From positions 1 through 41,819 of the IMG/VR virus record IMGVR_UViG_3300020478_001370: DNA of 41,819 bases, one strand, 5' to 3'. Shown here in pieces: positions 18,701 to 25,613 of the stretch. The notes under the pieces were generated by a model, which was given only the letters and a program-made list of their open reading frames with translations, was not told the DNA's origin and did not search any database. Made by a program: the position numbers and the translations under genes. The first letter of the stretch is position 1. Every line of letters begins with the position of its first letter. Origin of the DNA: a virus.

Positions 18701-19253
18701 TTCTTTAGGCTTTACAGTTCAAGTAGTAGCTCTTGGTAATGACTTAGAAATTGTTACTAGAAATAATGGTACAATAATAATTGACGCAAACGGAACAATT
18801 CAAGTACAACTAAAAGATGGAAGTACTGTAACAGCCGGAACAATTGCTACAACTACTAGTGATCCATTTAGATGGAGACCTAAATATTCACCAATAAAAA
18901 CTGATAGTGATGCTATTCTAATTAGCGATCCTTTTAACACTAAACGTTATATTAGCAACATTACTAATATGCGTAAAAATATGAAAAAAGTTGGAGTTAC
19001 AGAACGTGATTTCTTACCACTATGGATGACTACTGCTCAAGGTACTTCTGTACAAGAATTAGGATTTGTAACAGCTATTCCATTATGTTACTGCAAACCT
19101 GGTACTAGTGCCACTATAGCATTAAATATTGCTAACAATAAGTTCAATTTTAGAAGTTTAGATTTTGAAATTGATAGATATATCATTGATGCTACTAAAG
19201 GAAATAGCTACGAGCAGTATATACCGTTCGGGAATTATGCCTTTAATGTTTAA
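15720..19253 (+). CDS. Large virion protein: N-terminal alpha/beta-hydrolase (PHB-depolymerase-like) domain plus Ig-like LPPG repeats
   Basis: The protein has 1177 residues. Residues ~85-335 look like an esterase of the PHB-depolymerase/feruloyl-esterase type: oxyanion motif LHGNGGNG (107-114), nucleophile elbow GFSNGAG (S179), an acid in STDDGTIPY (D250 or D251) and H322 in QAGHT. The complete triad suggests activity. From ~340 to 840 at least four segments carry LPPGM/I/L followed by G-x-(I/L)-x-G (He_PIG/cadherin-like Ig folds), the usual make-up of large marine T4-like structural proteins. The C-terminal ~330 residues, with NLYVKPFMK and later RWRPKYSPIK, resemble conserved baseplate-associated sequence. 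Role inferred: a tail or baseplate protein carrying a surface-degrading enzyme domain. Confidence 0.8.
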   Translation: MSNLPVWNQLSGYKLAELEERVTTTVNLPLDPSSADIITGFKPDDTALSSSPLPTLTNSSDLSIEKTWTQTVNNVPNTSVTYTYPISIRIPTIPSLATKKVPVVIILHGNGGNGSAEITAWQNYLGDHIIIAPTGYSNSWNLANEESKAPDIEFLKDLIAKLKGFNNVDQSKIKFLGFSNGAGMVNRAFIEIDDPDIDSYVTIGTQLYDPQYRNNTFFFPSGQTGSSPAQYNTATIPLQNKRYLSIHSTDDGTIPYAGGVVSGNIGLTFLPVQESAFVIAKSQGYTGGQIPDGGGVFYGTNNTYYYSYLGGRVTHYKTQAGHTIAPFMREIVQAFMTYVPSTAPDIYLEAGSSTAIQLNTSIISLISGKLPPGMRLEENQIVGTPFEVQRGETFEFVLRATNSSGIADRTFNIVVNGPDAPVWTTNEGKLPLGPNNSFYIIDSSIVDFQLSAIDPDLPAGDKLEYFIADGDGTLPPGIKLTDQGRLIGIVDPILALDLASSSGFYDTTQFDSFPFDFGLRSANGYESYFYDTTGYDFAIETRSPKKLNRFFEFIVSVSDGDTIVKRKFIIFLVGDDFLRADNTVMQVGTGIFTADNTFLRTPVWLTPANIGYKRANNYVTIYLDVFDPNTIVGKLNYSLEQYNDDGSASTLPPGMALDVNTGEIAGRVPYQPAITKEYKFTIDARRFTDQAVKLASKKKTFTVKILGEVESAIEWETSADLGTIKANFISTFSVKAKILNQSISSKVLYRITAGELPPGLKLNPNGEIVGKVNQFKNFDEIGKSWNKGLTTIDKNVLTLDNSTTTIDRKFKFTVEARDRFGFSVLSQEYNIVVSDPDNISYSNLYVKPFMKTNQRTLYNNFIGDPNIFDPDKIYRPNDPSFGLQKEIKMLVYAGIETKDVKEYVSASRKNHKRKRYKLGAVKTAVAKTAGTNTIEYEVVYLEVIDPYDSTSSTDVQNTVDVKTKGKHTVDSVSYESFDDVTKEGAGIAVFEIVNSLGFTVQVVALGNDLEIVTRNNGTIIIDANGTIQVQLKDGSTVTAGTIATTTSDPFRWRPKYSPIKTDSDAILISDPFNTKRYISNITNMRKNMKKVGVTERDFLPLWMTTAQGTSVQELGFVTAIPLCYCKPGTSATIALNIANNKFNFRSLDFEIDRYIIDATKGNSYEQYIPFGNYAFNV

Positions 19254-19257
19254 AAGC

Positions 19258-19265
19258 GATAAATA
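19258..19265 (+). promoter_or_regulatory. Late promoter box GATAAATA
   Basis: The box lies 24 nt upstream of the ATG at 19282. The predicted start near 19271 leaves an 11-nt leader, GAGGAACAAAA, consisting mostly of the ribosome binding site. Confidence 0.7.
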
Positions 19266-19281
19266 ATAGAGAGGAACAAAA

Positions 19282-19848
19282 ATGGCGAGTAATATTGACA
19301 ATACAAGCATTGATGCTACATATCCTATAGCAGGGCAGGATAATGATAGTCAAGGCTTTCGTAATAATTTTAGCACTATAAAGAACAACTTTACTGCGGC
19401 TAAAAGCGAAATTGAAGCATTACAAACAAATACAGCAAAACTAAATGCTAATAATGATTTCTTAGGGAATGATATTACTGGCGGTAATTTAGTAGCTAAT
19501 ACAGAAAAACTATATGCTGGTGGAACTATTGTTGCTCCTCAAAATATTAGTTTTACTAATGGTAACTTCCAAACGTTTACTATTGGTGGAAATATTACAT
19601 TAACATTTACTGATTGGCCAGCGGCAAATAAAGTTGGCAAAATACGTTTAATGCTCTTAGATACATTAGGCGACAGTACTGCTCGAACAGTTACTTGGGC
19701 AACATCAGGTGGCGGAACAATTAAATATAATAATGGATTTCCTAGCCCGTTTGTTGTAGAAAGTAATGTAAACCATATGGTCGTTGATTTTTGGACATCA
19801 GATGGTGGAACTACTGTATTTGCTCATTACGTTGGTACATTTACATAA
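19282..19848 (+). CDS. Conserved marine-phage structural protein
   Basis: The protein has 188 residues. The N-terminus has the Y-P-I-A-G-Q-D-N-D-S-Q-G-F-R-x-N-F signature followed by an amphipathic helix (IKNNFTAAKSEIEAL), as seen in a family of virion proteins of marine T4-like phages. The C-terminal ~110 residues look like a beta-sandwich (ITLTFTDWP, then RTVTWATSGGG). It lies between the large esterase-containing virion gene and a small conserved gene. Its precise place in the particle is unknown. Confidence 0.7.
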   Translation: MASNIDNTSIDATYPIAGQDNDSQGFRNNFSTIKNNFTAAKSEIEALQTNTAKLNANNDFLGNDITGGNLVANTEKLYAGGTIVAPQNISFTNGNFQTFTIGGNITLTFTDWPAANKVGKIRLMLLDTLGDSTARTVTWATSGGGTIKYNNGFPSPFVVESNVNHMVVDFWTSDGGTTVFAHYVGTFT

Positions 19849-19858
19849 TAGGTAGGGT

Positions 19859-20086
19859 ATGTTACACCCATTTACACAAGACCTGTCTAATCTTTCTGAT
19901 AAACAATTAGATGAAAAACTAGCAGAGTTAACTAAAAAATACTTTTTAACCCGCAACCCCGAAGCAAAAAATCAATTACAGCTCATGATTAATAGTTACA
20001 AGCTAGAAATGAGTGAGCGCCAAATTAAAGCAAGATTTAATAATACTGGCAATAAAGATCTTGACAAACTGATTGATATCAGTTAA
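19859..20086 (+). CDS. Small conserved helical protein, unknown function
   Basis: The protein has 75 residues and is almost wholly helical in pattern, with heptad-like Leu/Lys/Glu spacing (LSDKQLDEKLAELTKKY). It begins LHPFTQDLSNLSD, a start I associate with a small conserved gene of T4-like marine phages. It has no cysteine or membrane segment. It follows the structural gene by 10 nt, with GGTAGGG upstream, and is probably co-transcribed with it. Function is not known. Confidence 0.65.
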   Translation: MLHPFTQDLSNLSDKQLDEKLAELTKKYFLTRNPEAKNQLQLMINSYKLEMSERQIKARFNNTGNKDLDKLIDIS

Positions 20087-20097
20087 ACTAGTAATTA

Positions 20098-20628
20098 ATG
20101 AAGATGCAAATAGATAATCTAGGTGTACCACGATTCACTGTCCAAGATATTATAAATTTAATTTATGAAGGGAATGGTGATAAGCTCTCTAAAATTTTGG
20201 TAGAGCCAAATCGTGATACAGAATTATATAACAAATATATTAAAGAAATTGGAGTGAACCTTGCTCCACTTAAATCATATCAACCACTTCCATACGAAAA
20301 AAAAGATTTTGATAAGACGTTACAAGAAGAATGGTTTATGCCAGACAAGTACAAAAAATTAGATATCTATAATTATGTTTTAGACCAATGTCCAGACGAA
20401 CCAAAAGAAATGGCTAGAGTTTGTGAAGAGATGCATGAATATGATAAACGAGGTATGTTCAATTTATTAAGATTTCTTGTATATTTGGTAGACATAATGA
20501 GAGAAAATAACATAGTTTGGGGTGTAGGACGTGGTTCTAGTGTATCAAGTTATGTGCTATACTTAATTGGAATTCATAAAATTAACTCAATCCAGTATGA
20601 GCTAGACTGGCATGAGTTCATGAGATAA
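20098..20628 (+). CDS. Stand-alone DnaE-like (DNA polymerase III alpha) fragment
   Basis: The protein has 176 residues. Its C-terminal ~60 residues match the start of the C-family polymerase palm: an F-x-L-x-x-x-x-D-I-M-R-E-N-N helix, then WGVGRGSSVSSYVLYLIGI (compare G-x-G-R-G-S-x-x-G-S-L-V-A-Y in bacterial DnaE) and x-x-Y-x-L-D-W-x-x-F-x-R. The gene stops just where the catalytic Asp-x-Asp motif would follow, and there is no PHP domain, so it cannot polymerise alone. The N-terminal ~110 residues are unlike anything I recognise. No ribosome binding site is visible. It could be a decoy or accessory protein acting on the host polymerase; this is inference. Confidence 0.6.
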   Translation: MKMQIDNLGVPRFTVQDIINLIYEGNGDKLSKILVEPNRDTELYNKYIKEIGVNLAPLKSYQPLPYEKKDFDKTLQEEWFMPDKYKKLDIYNYVLDQCPDEPKEMARVCEEMHEYDKRGMFNLLRFLVYLVDIMRENNIVWGVGRGSSVSSYVLYLIGIHKINSIQYELDWHEFMR

Positions 20629-20631
20629 ATA
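20624..20631 (+). promoter_or_regulatory. Late promoter box GATAAATA
   Basis: The box overlaps the stop codon of the DnaE-like gene. The predicted start near 20637 gives a 16-nt leader with TAGGAG before the ATG at 20653. Confidence 0.65.
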
Positions 20632-20652
20632 CGTACATAATAGGAGATTACA

Positions 20653-21060
20653 ATGGCAGTTAAACAAACAGGTCGTAAACAACATATATCAATGCAAGGT
20701 AAAGCAATTGATATGGATTTGTTACGCCAAAAAAACGAACTAACACCAGCAGTTGGAAATGTTCGTGTAAATGCTCGCGGTGACGAATTAGGCCCAGGTG
20801 GTAAAATTATTCGTAAGCGTGAAGAAGTCATGGCCGACTATTACAGAGACCATCCAGATGCTGTTCCTGATGAAATTCCAGGACAAGGTGTTGAGGTTGT
20901 TGAGAAAGAGCCTACAGTAGTACCAAAAGCAAAAAAGCCAAAAGCTACTACTAAAAAAGCTACAACAAAAGTTGAAGAAGAAACTAAAGTTGAAGAACCA
21001 GTTGCACAAGATGACTGGGTCGAAGACGATGATGGTAACTTTGTAAAAAAAGGTGACTAA
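20653..21060 (+). CDS. Conserved phage protein with Lys/Glu-rich tail
   Basis: The protein has 135 residues. The first ~65 residues are well conserved in character (KQTGRKQHISMQGKAIDMDL, NARGDELGPGG, IIRKREE), a start I associate with T4-like marine phages. The rest is a low-complexity acidic/basic linker (KAKKPKATTKKATTK followed by EEETKVEE) ending in DDWVEDDDGNFVKKGD. It is probably a minor virion or assembly protein given its late promoter; the function is unassigned. Confidence 0.65.
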   Translation: MAVKQTGRKQHISMQGKAIDMDLLRQKNELTPAVGNVRVNARGDELGPGGKIIRKREEVMADYYRDHPDAVPDEIPGQGVEVVEKEPTVVPKAKKPKATTKKATTKVEEETKVEEPVAQDDWVEDDDGNFVKKGD

Positions 21061-21062
21061 CG

Positions 21063-21455
21063 ATGGAAATGAATCCCGGTATGATGGGAGGGCCTCCCAA
21101 GGCATATACAGTCTATAAAGGCCATATTAAACCAATACATGACCGCGTGATTGTTCGTCAAATGCATTTCGGTGAAATGCAAACTAAAAGCGGACTTATT
21201 CTACCATCAGATGATGGGAAAAACCACGGTATCAAACCTCGCTGGGGCAAGGTCTATGCTAAAGGTCATGAAAACAAAGACGAGTACAATGTCGGTGATT
21301 GGGTTTTAATAGAACACGGACGTTGGACTAGAGGATTTAATATGCAACTTCCGGATGAAGAAGAAGTTGCTGTTTTACGTACAGTCGAAGCTGATGGAAT
21401 TTTAGCTTGGCAAGAAGAAGAGCCAGATAATGCTTATATAAGCGACTTAGAATAA
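21063..21455 (+). CDS. GroES-like co-chaperonin (gp31-type)
   Basis: The protein has 130 residues. HIKPIHDRVIVRQ, then TKSGLILP, WGKVYAKG and YNVGDWVLIEHGRW follow the Cpn10/GroES fold order (I-K-P-L-H-D-R-V, G-G-I-x-L-P, G-x-V-x-A-x-G, G-D-x-V). It would cap host GroEL during folding of phage proteins, the role gp31 plays in T4 capsid assembly. The Gly/Pro-rich N-terminus (MEMNPGMMGGPP) is extra. The mobile loop sits between about residues 37 and 55. It follows the previous gene by 2 nt. Confidence 0.75.
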   Translation: MEMNPGMMGGPPKAYTVYKGHIKPIHDRVIVRQMHFGEMQTKSGLILPSDDGKNHGIKPRWGKVYAKGHENKDEYNVGDWVLIEHGRWTRGFNMQLPDEEEVAVLRTVEADGILAWQEEEPDNAYISDLE

Positions 21456-21464
21456 GAGGTTATT

Positions 21465-21875
21465 TTGCCTAACATCGATTTAAAACGATATGAAGAGTTC
21501 GTTGAAAAAGTTACATCACCAGAAAGTAATAAGTCTGGTGCTTTTTATGGTAGAGTTCAAGAACTAGAAAGTACGACAGGGGTTAACATACCTTTATTAT
21601 TAACTGCATCAATCGGCTTATCTAGTGAAGGAGGAGAGTTTAGTGAAATTGTTAAAAAATGTTTGTTCCAAGGTAAACCACTTAACGATGAGACTGTATT
21701 TCATCTCAAGCGAGAATTGGGTGATATTATGTGGTATTGGTCTAATGCTTGTCGCAGTCTTGGGATTGATCCTAATGACGTCTTAGAAGAAAATGTTAAA
21801 AAACTCGAATCAAGATATCCAGGAGGAAAATTTGACATCCACTACTCAGAAAATAGAAAACAAGGCGATCTATGA
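21465..21875 (+). CDS. MazG-like nucleotide pyrophosphohydrolase
   Basis: The protein has 136 residues and a TTG start, with AAGAGG (21454-21459) 5 nt upstream. GLSSEGGEFSEIVKK and HLKRELGDIMWYW carry the E-x3-E...E-x2-D metal-binding pattern of all-alpha NTP pyrophosphatases, and the last third (LGIDPNDVLEENVKKLESRYPGG) is typical of the phage MazG-like subfamily. It would hydrolyse (d)NTPs or a related nucleotide; in marine phages MazG has been proposed to act on ppGpp or on dGTP/dCTP pools. Its end overlaps the next gene by 44 nt. Confidence 0.85.
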   Translation: MPNIDLKRYEEFVEKVTSPESNKSGAFYGRVQELESTTGVNIPLLLTASIGLSSEGGEFSEIVKKCLFQGKPLNDETVFHLKRELGDIMWYWSNACRSLGIDPNDVLEENVKKLESRYPGGKFDIHYSENRKQGDL

Positions 21876-22707
21876 GGATATCAAAAGTAACATTTATGTT
21901 ATAGACGACATTGTTCCTTCCTGGTTACATAAAGCCGCACAAGAAAAAGCATTACATTATCCCTTAAAATTTGGTCATAAAGGACTAGGCCCGTATCAGG
22001 GTTATCAATTTTGGAGTGAACAATGGGGTGACTCAGCTGGTGACGATCCGCAATTAGCTCCGTGGGAATTTTGGGCTATATGGTTAGTATTACAAGAGAA
22101 TAAACATCTTATTGCTCCAACAGTTGGTAACATTCAATGCAATCAAATCCAACTAAATCTTACAACTAAAAAACACGTCGGCGGGTTACACGTTGATGTT
22201 ATGGATCAGGCGCCTGCATATACAATGGTATATTTTTTACGTGGTGATTCAGGATTAGAGTTTTGGTCTAATAACCCAGAACATTTAAATCCTAAATTAG
22301 CAGAATTATCACACGCATTAACTAAAGGATTAGCTACAAAAGATGAAGTAGAAGCAGAAAGAATTAAAACAAAAGAGATGGCTCGCAAAGCCGGTGGATT
22401 AAGATCAAAAGACGAAACATGGTATCAAGATGGTATTGAAAATCATCCTGGAGAATTAGATTCATATAAAGTCCACAATGTTCCTTGGAAAGAAGGAAGA
22501 ATGGTTATATTTCCTAGCAAATATATACATCAAGGATTACCACCAAAAGAAGTTAGTCCACGTCTTAGTTTAGGATTTATTTTCAGTGGAGAAGCTACAC
22601 CCTTCATGAGACAGCGTAAAATCTTACATCCTATTTTTACTACTGAATGGGATTCAGATGCCTTTAGTAATTCAGATCTATATAGAAAGGTTACTAATGG
22701 AGAATAA
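21832..22707 (+). CDS. 2OG-Fe(II) oxygenase, first of three
   Basis: I choose a TTG start at 21832 because AGGAGG lies 5 nt upstream (21821-21826); an upstream ATG at 21793 has no such site. The product is ~291 residues. Ligands: H120-x-D122 (GGLHVDV), H233 (YIHQG) and the 2-oxoglutarate Arg244 (SPRLSLGF), the double-stranded beta-helix pattern. It shares an R/K-F-G-H-(K/R)-G-L-G...SEQW block with the third oxygenase, so the two are paralogues. A ~65-residue charged insertion (about 140-205) is absent from that paralogue. The substrate is unknown. It overlaps the MazG-like gene and the next oxygenase. Confidence 0.8.
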   Translation: MTSTTQKIENKAIYEDIKSNIYVIDDIVPSWLHKAAQEKALHYPLKFGHKGLGPYQGYQFWSEQWGDSAGDDPQLAPWEFWAIWLVLQENKHLIAPTVGNIQCNQIQLNLTTKKHVGGLHVDVMDQAPAYTMVYFLRGDSGLEFWSNNPEHLNPKLAELSHALTKGLATKDEVEAERIKTKEMARKAGGLRSKDETWYQDGIENHPGELDSYKVHNVPWKEGRMVIFPSKYIHQGLPPKEVSPRLSLGFIFSGEATPFMRQRKILHPIFTTEWDSDAFSNSDLYRKVTNGE

Positions 22708-23287
22708 AAACTATTCATTCGATGGATTTATAGGACTATTTGATAATTATTTTCCTGAACAATACATTACTGATATAATAAAATGGTTTAATACTATTGA
22801 TAAAGCAGGATTAGTACAATCTACTAAATCATATACATCAGGTCATGAAAATGACATGGACGAAACTCAGCTAATAGAATATCCTTTAATACATGACATC
22901 CGTCAACCTTTTATAAGAGACTTTTTTGATATTATTTGGCGTGATGTTTGGCCGGAGTATACAAAAGAATTTAGCATCTTATTAAATCGACAATTTCAAG
23001 GTGAAGGTTTAAAAATGAAACGTATTAAACCTGGGGGAGGATTTCATAATTGGCACTTTGAATCTACAGATGTAAACGTTAAACGAAAACTTGTATTACA
23101 ATTATACTTGAATGATATCGATGAAGCAGGAGAAACAGAATTTTTATATCAAAATAAAAGACTTGCTCCAAAGAAAAATAGATTATTAATATTCCCTGCC
23201 GACTTTACTTATACGCATAGAGGTAATCCTCCTATAGGAAAAACAGACAAATATATTTTAACAACATGGTTGGAGGAAAAATACTAA
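22697..23287 (+). CDS. 2OG-Fe(II) oxygenase, second of three (prolyl-4-hydroxylase-like)
   Basis: I place the start at ATG 22697 because AAAGG lies 7 nt upstream and the extra N-terminal residues of a longer frame are unlike the family. The product has 196 residues. GGGFHNWHFES supplies H120-x-E122, THRGNPP supplies H174, and a Lys (182 or 185) takes the 2-oxoglutarate position. L-x-L-Y-L-N-D and GETEFL are hallmarks of the prolyl-4-hydroxylase-like group. Glu replaces the usual Asp in the iron triad. It belongs to a different subfamily from its neighbours. It overlaps the upstream gene by 11 nt and abuts the next. Confidence 0.8.
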   Translation: MENKNYSFDGFIGLFDNYFPEQYITDIIKWFNTIDKAGLVQSTKSYTSGHENDMDETQLIEYPLIHDIRQPFIRDFFDIIWRDVWPEYTKEFSILLNRQFQGEGLKMKRIKPGGGFHNWHFESTDVNVKRKLVLQLYLNDIDEAGETEFLYQNKRLAPKKNRLLIFPADFTYTHRGNPPIGKTDKYILTTWLEEKY

Positions 23288-23899
23288 ATGGATAAAAAGC
23301 ATATATTAGTTTTTGATGATTTAATTCCTGACTTTTTAAAACAACAAGTTGAAGCTGTAGTTCCGCATCTTCCTTTAAGATTTGGTCATAGAGGATTAGG
23401 ATATAATGAAGGGTATAATACATTTAGCGAGCAATGGACACGAGAAGTACAACATGGCTTTGAAATTAGTCATATTAATTTTTTAGTCGATATGCCTTGG
23501 GAACTTAAATCAATGTGGACAGTTGTACATCACGCTAAAACAGAAATCTTTAAGGACGTTAACGAAGATCTAATTTTAAACCAAACACAAATTAATTTAA
23601 CTACAGAAGAACATTTTGGTGGCATTCATGCTGATGCTCCAGACGATAGTAATGAAATGCAAATGCCAGGTTGGGTTCCTTCACATACTTTGGTTTACAT
23701 GGTTCAAGGAGATACAGGTATGAACTTTTGGACTAAGAAAAAGGATGGCGAAATATTCCATTCTGTTGAATTCAAAAAAGGTCGTTGCGTAGTATTTCCT
23801 AGCAGTTATCTTCATGAAGGAATAAAACCAAATAAAATAAGTCCTAGAGTAACAATTGGATTTATTTTTAACGGATTACCATTACAAATTAATACTTGA
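23288..23899 (+). CDS. 2OG-Fe(II) oxygenase, third of three
   Basis: The protein has 203 residues. The iron ligands are H114-x-D116 (GGIHADA) and H176 (YLHEG), with Arg187 (SPRVTIGF) for 2-oxoglutarate. It aligns along its length with the first oxygenase (LPLRFGHRGLG, NTFSEQW, QTQINLTTEEHFGG) but lacks that protein's insertion. It starts directly at the end of the second oxygenase, with GGAGG 7 nt upstream. The targets could be virion protein, nucleic acid or a host metabolite. The gene ends next to a strong sigma-70 promoter, so it closes the transcription unit. Confidence 0.82.
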   Translation: MDKKHILVFDDLIPDFLKQQVEAVVPHLPLRFGHRGLGYNEGYNTFSEQWTREVQHGFEISHINFLVDMPWELKSMWTVVHHAKTEIFKDVNEDLILNQTQINLTTEEHFGGIHADAPDDSNEMQMPGWVPSHTLVYMVQGDTGMNFWTKKKDGEIFHSVEFKKGRCVVFPSSYLHEGIKPNKISPRVTIGFIFNGLPLQINT

Positions 23900-23924
23900 C
23901 ACGCATCACATTTTATATTATAAT
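23896..23924 (+). promoter_or_regulatory. Consensus sigma-70 promoter (TTGACA, 17-nt spacer, TATAAT)
   Basis: TTGACA occupies 23896-23901 and TATAAT 23919-23924 with exactly 17 nt between, a full consensus match. It overlaps the stop region of the third oxygenase and points at a small membrane protein and the clamp loader. It is expected to be read by host RNA polymerase early in infection. Confidence 0.85.
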
Positions 23925-23945
23925 AACATAAACTGAGGAGAGTTT

Positions 23946-24107
23946 ATGAAATTACCACACTTAACTGGAAGTATTGGAACTGGTGGAGCAACTGGTATAG
24001 CCTTAATGATATTACATATTACAGGGCATTTATCAGGTTGGGCTTGGCCAATTTTATATGTCTTTTTAATAGTAGCAGGCATAGGACAGGAGAATCGTAC
24101 TAGATGA
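23946..24107 (+). CDS. Small membrane protein (53 aa)
   Basis: The ATG at 23946 follows TGAGGAG and is the first gene after the consensus sigma-70 promoter. The product, beginning MKLPHLTGS, has two hydrophobic stretches (about residues 15-24 and 33-46: GWAWPILYVFLIVAGIG) separated by HITGHLSG. It overlaps the clamp-loader start by four bases (ATGA), indicating coupling. No family is recognised. Its early position suggests a host-takeover or membrane-modifying peptide, which is inference. Confidence 0.65.
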   Translation: MKLPHLTGSIGTGGATGIALMILHITGHLSGWAWPILYVFLIVAGIGQENRTR

Positions 24108-25021
24108 AAGAGCTTTGGGTAGAAAAATATAGACCAAAAACATTAGATGGTTATGTGTTTAGAGATGAACATCAAAAAGCACAAGTACAGAATTGGATTA
24201 GAGACAAATCAATTCCGCATTTAATTTTTAGTGGAAATGCAGGTATTGGTAAAACTACTCTTGCAAAGATCCTTTTTAATCAATTAGAGATAAACGACTT
24301 AGACATACTTGAAATAAATGCAAGTAGAACTAATAGTGTTGATGATGTACGAGATAAAATTGTTAATTTTGTACAAATGATACCCTTTGGAGATTTTAAA
24401 GTTGTATTACTTGATGAGGCCGATTATCTTAGTCCTAATGCTCAAGCGGCGTTACGTGGAGTTATGGAAGAATATCACACCACTTCGAGGTTTATTCTTA
24501 CTTGTAATTACCCCAACCGTGTTATCCCTGCTTTACATAGTCGTTGTCAAGGTTTTCATATTGCTAGAATAGATCAAACAGAATTTACGGCTCGTGTAGC
24601 AGAAATCCTTATTGCAGAAAATGTTACCCCAGATATAGATACATTAGATACGTATGTAAAAGCAACGTATCCAGACTTACGTAAATGTATTAATTTAGTA
24701 CAAATGAATAGCCAAGAAGGTATTCTTCTAAAACCAAACGAAATGGATAAAGGAGAAGCTGACTGGAAACTAGAGATGGTTGAATTATTTAAAGCTGGTA
24801 AAATAAACGAAGCTAGAAAGCTAGTTTGTGCATCTGCAAAAGCAGAAGAAATGGAAGAAGTATACCGTTGGCTTTATGATAACATACAATTGTTTGGTGA
24901 TGCAAATAAACAAGATTCAGCTGTTATTATTATTAAACAAGGATTAGTAGACCATACGCTAGTTGTTGATCCAGAAATTAACTTGGCGGCAACCTTGATA
25001 AAACTAAACAACTTAAAATAG
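24104..25021 (+). CDS. 44: Sliding-clamp loader ATPase subunit (gp44-like)
   Basis: The protein has 305 residues, close to T4 gp44. Features: WVEKYRPKTLDGYV N-terminus, Walker A GNAGIGKT (44-51), Walker B VLLDEADYL (about 101-109), an AALRGVMEE segment and SRC box (146-148). The C-terminal third is a helical collar domain. The AAA+ loader opens the ring clamp on primed DNA for the phage polymerase. Neither gp45 nor gp62 is recognisable in the window. AGGAG lies ~12 nt upstream of the ATG, and the start overlaps the small membrane gene. Expression from the sigma-70 promoter at 23896 fits an early replication gene. Confidence 0.92.
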   Translation: MKELWVEKYRPKTLDGYVFRDEHQKAQVQNWIRDKSIPHLIFSGNAGIGKTTLAKILFNQLEINDLDILEINASRTNSVDDVRDKIVNFVQMIPFGDFKVVLLDEADYLSPNAQAALRGVMEEYHTTSRFILTCNYPNRVIPALHSRCQGFHIARIDQTEFTARVAEILIAENVTPDIDTLDTYVKATYPDLRKCINLVQMNSQEGILLKPNEMDKGEADWKLEMVELFKAGKINEARKLVCASAKAEEMEEVYRWLYDNIQLFGDANKQDSAVIIIKQGLVDHTLVVDPEINLAATLIKLNNLK

Positions 25022-25028
25022 GAACGTT

Positions 25029-25289
25029 ATGAATCTTTATACAGACGAACGACAACAAGAAATAGTAAATAAGTTTAGAAATCTTTTAATGGAGGCTGAT
25101 AATTTTCCAAGAGAAAATAAACCAGACGACTATAGAATGTTTTGGACTGGACTAAGAGGTGAAGGATCCAGTCTACTAGGTCTTACTTTACACTTGTCAG
25201 AATCGCTGGCAAATGCGAAAAAAGTAATTGACCAACTTACAGCAGAGAAGGAACAAAGTAGCAAGAAAGATGACATACCTAGTAAATGA
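25029..25289 (+). CDS. Small conserved protein of unknown function
   Basis: The protein has 86 residues, helical and charged ([20 protein letters not shown], then [23 protein letters not shown]). There is no signature motif or membrane segment. AGGA lies upstream of the ATG. It follows the clamp loader by 7 nt, the place where T4 has the gp62 partner, but it is less than half gp62's length and shows no resemblance that I can see. It overlaps the ferredoxin start by 20 nt. Confidence 0.6.
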   Translation: MNLYTDERQQEIVNKFRNLLMEADNFPRENKPDDYRMFWTGLRGEGSSLLGLTLHLSESLANAKKVIDQLTAEKEQSSKKDDIPSK

Positions 25290-25611
25290 AGACTGTATCA
25301 AATGTAAACATATGGATTGTGTTGAAGTTTGTCCAGTAGATTGCTTTTATGAAGGTGATAATATGTTAGTCATACACCCTGACGAATGTATTGATTGTGG
25401 TGTATGCGAACCAGAATGTCCTGTAGAAGCAATAATTTCCGATAACATGGATGATAGTGATGAATGGTTAATACTAAATGAAAAGTATGCTAATATATGG
25501 CCAAACATTACAAGAAAACGTGAAGAAGACGTACCAGCCGATGTTAAAGACTGGGAAGGCGTAAAAGGAAAAATGGAGCATTTTAGTGAAGCTCCAGGAA
25601 AAGGAGATTAA
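25270..25611 (+). CDS. fdxA: Seven-iron ferredoxin (FdxA / Azotobacter FdI type)
   Basis: I use ATG 25270, giving 113 residues, because ferredoxins of this family start M-T-Y-(V/L)-V; a longer frame from 25228 adds an unrelated basic leader. Cysteines 9, 12, 17, 21, 25, 40, 43, 46 and 50 sit at the FdI positions shifted by one, including the free Cys after the first cluster ligand. This predicts one [3Fe-4S] (C9, C17, C50) and one [4Fe-4S] (C21, C40, C43, C46). The tail (VWPNIT-like WPNIT, then [12 protein letters not shown]) is also FdI-like. It is a low-potential electron carrier. Phage ferredoxins in cyanophages are usually plant-type 2Fe-2S, so this type is distinctive. Confidence 0.9.
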   Translation: MTYLVNEDCIKCKHMDCVEVCPVDCFYEGDNMLVIHPDECIDCGVCEPECPVEAIISDNMDDSDEWLILNEKYANIWPNITRKREEDVPADVKDWEGVKGKMEHFSEAPGKGD

Positions 25612-25613
25612 TA

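Noticed and set aside
21793-21831. ATG 21793 as start of the first 2OG oxygenase
   Set aside because: It has no ribosome binding site and would deepen the overlap with the MazG-like gene; TTG 21832 has AGGAGG at the right distance.
25228-25269. Longer ferredoxin start at 25228
   Set aside because: The extra 14 residues are unlike any FdI-type N-terminus and would overlap the upstream gene by 62 nt.
25029-25289. gp62, the small clamp-loader subunit, expected after gp44
   Set aside because: The product has 86 residues against about 187 for T4 gp62 and shows no visible resemblance.
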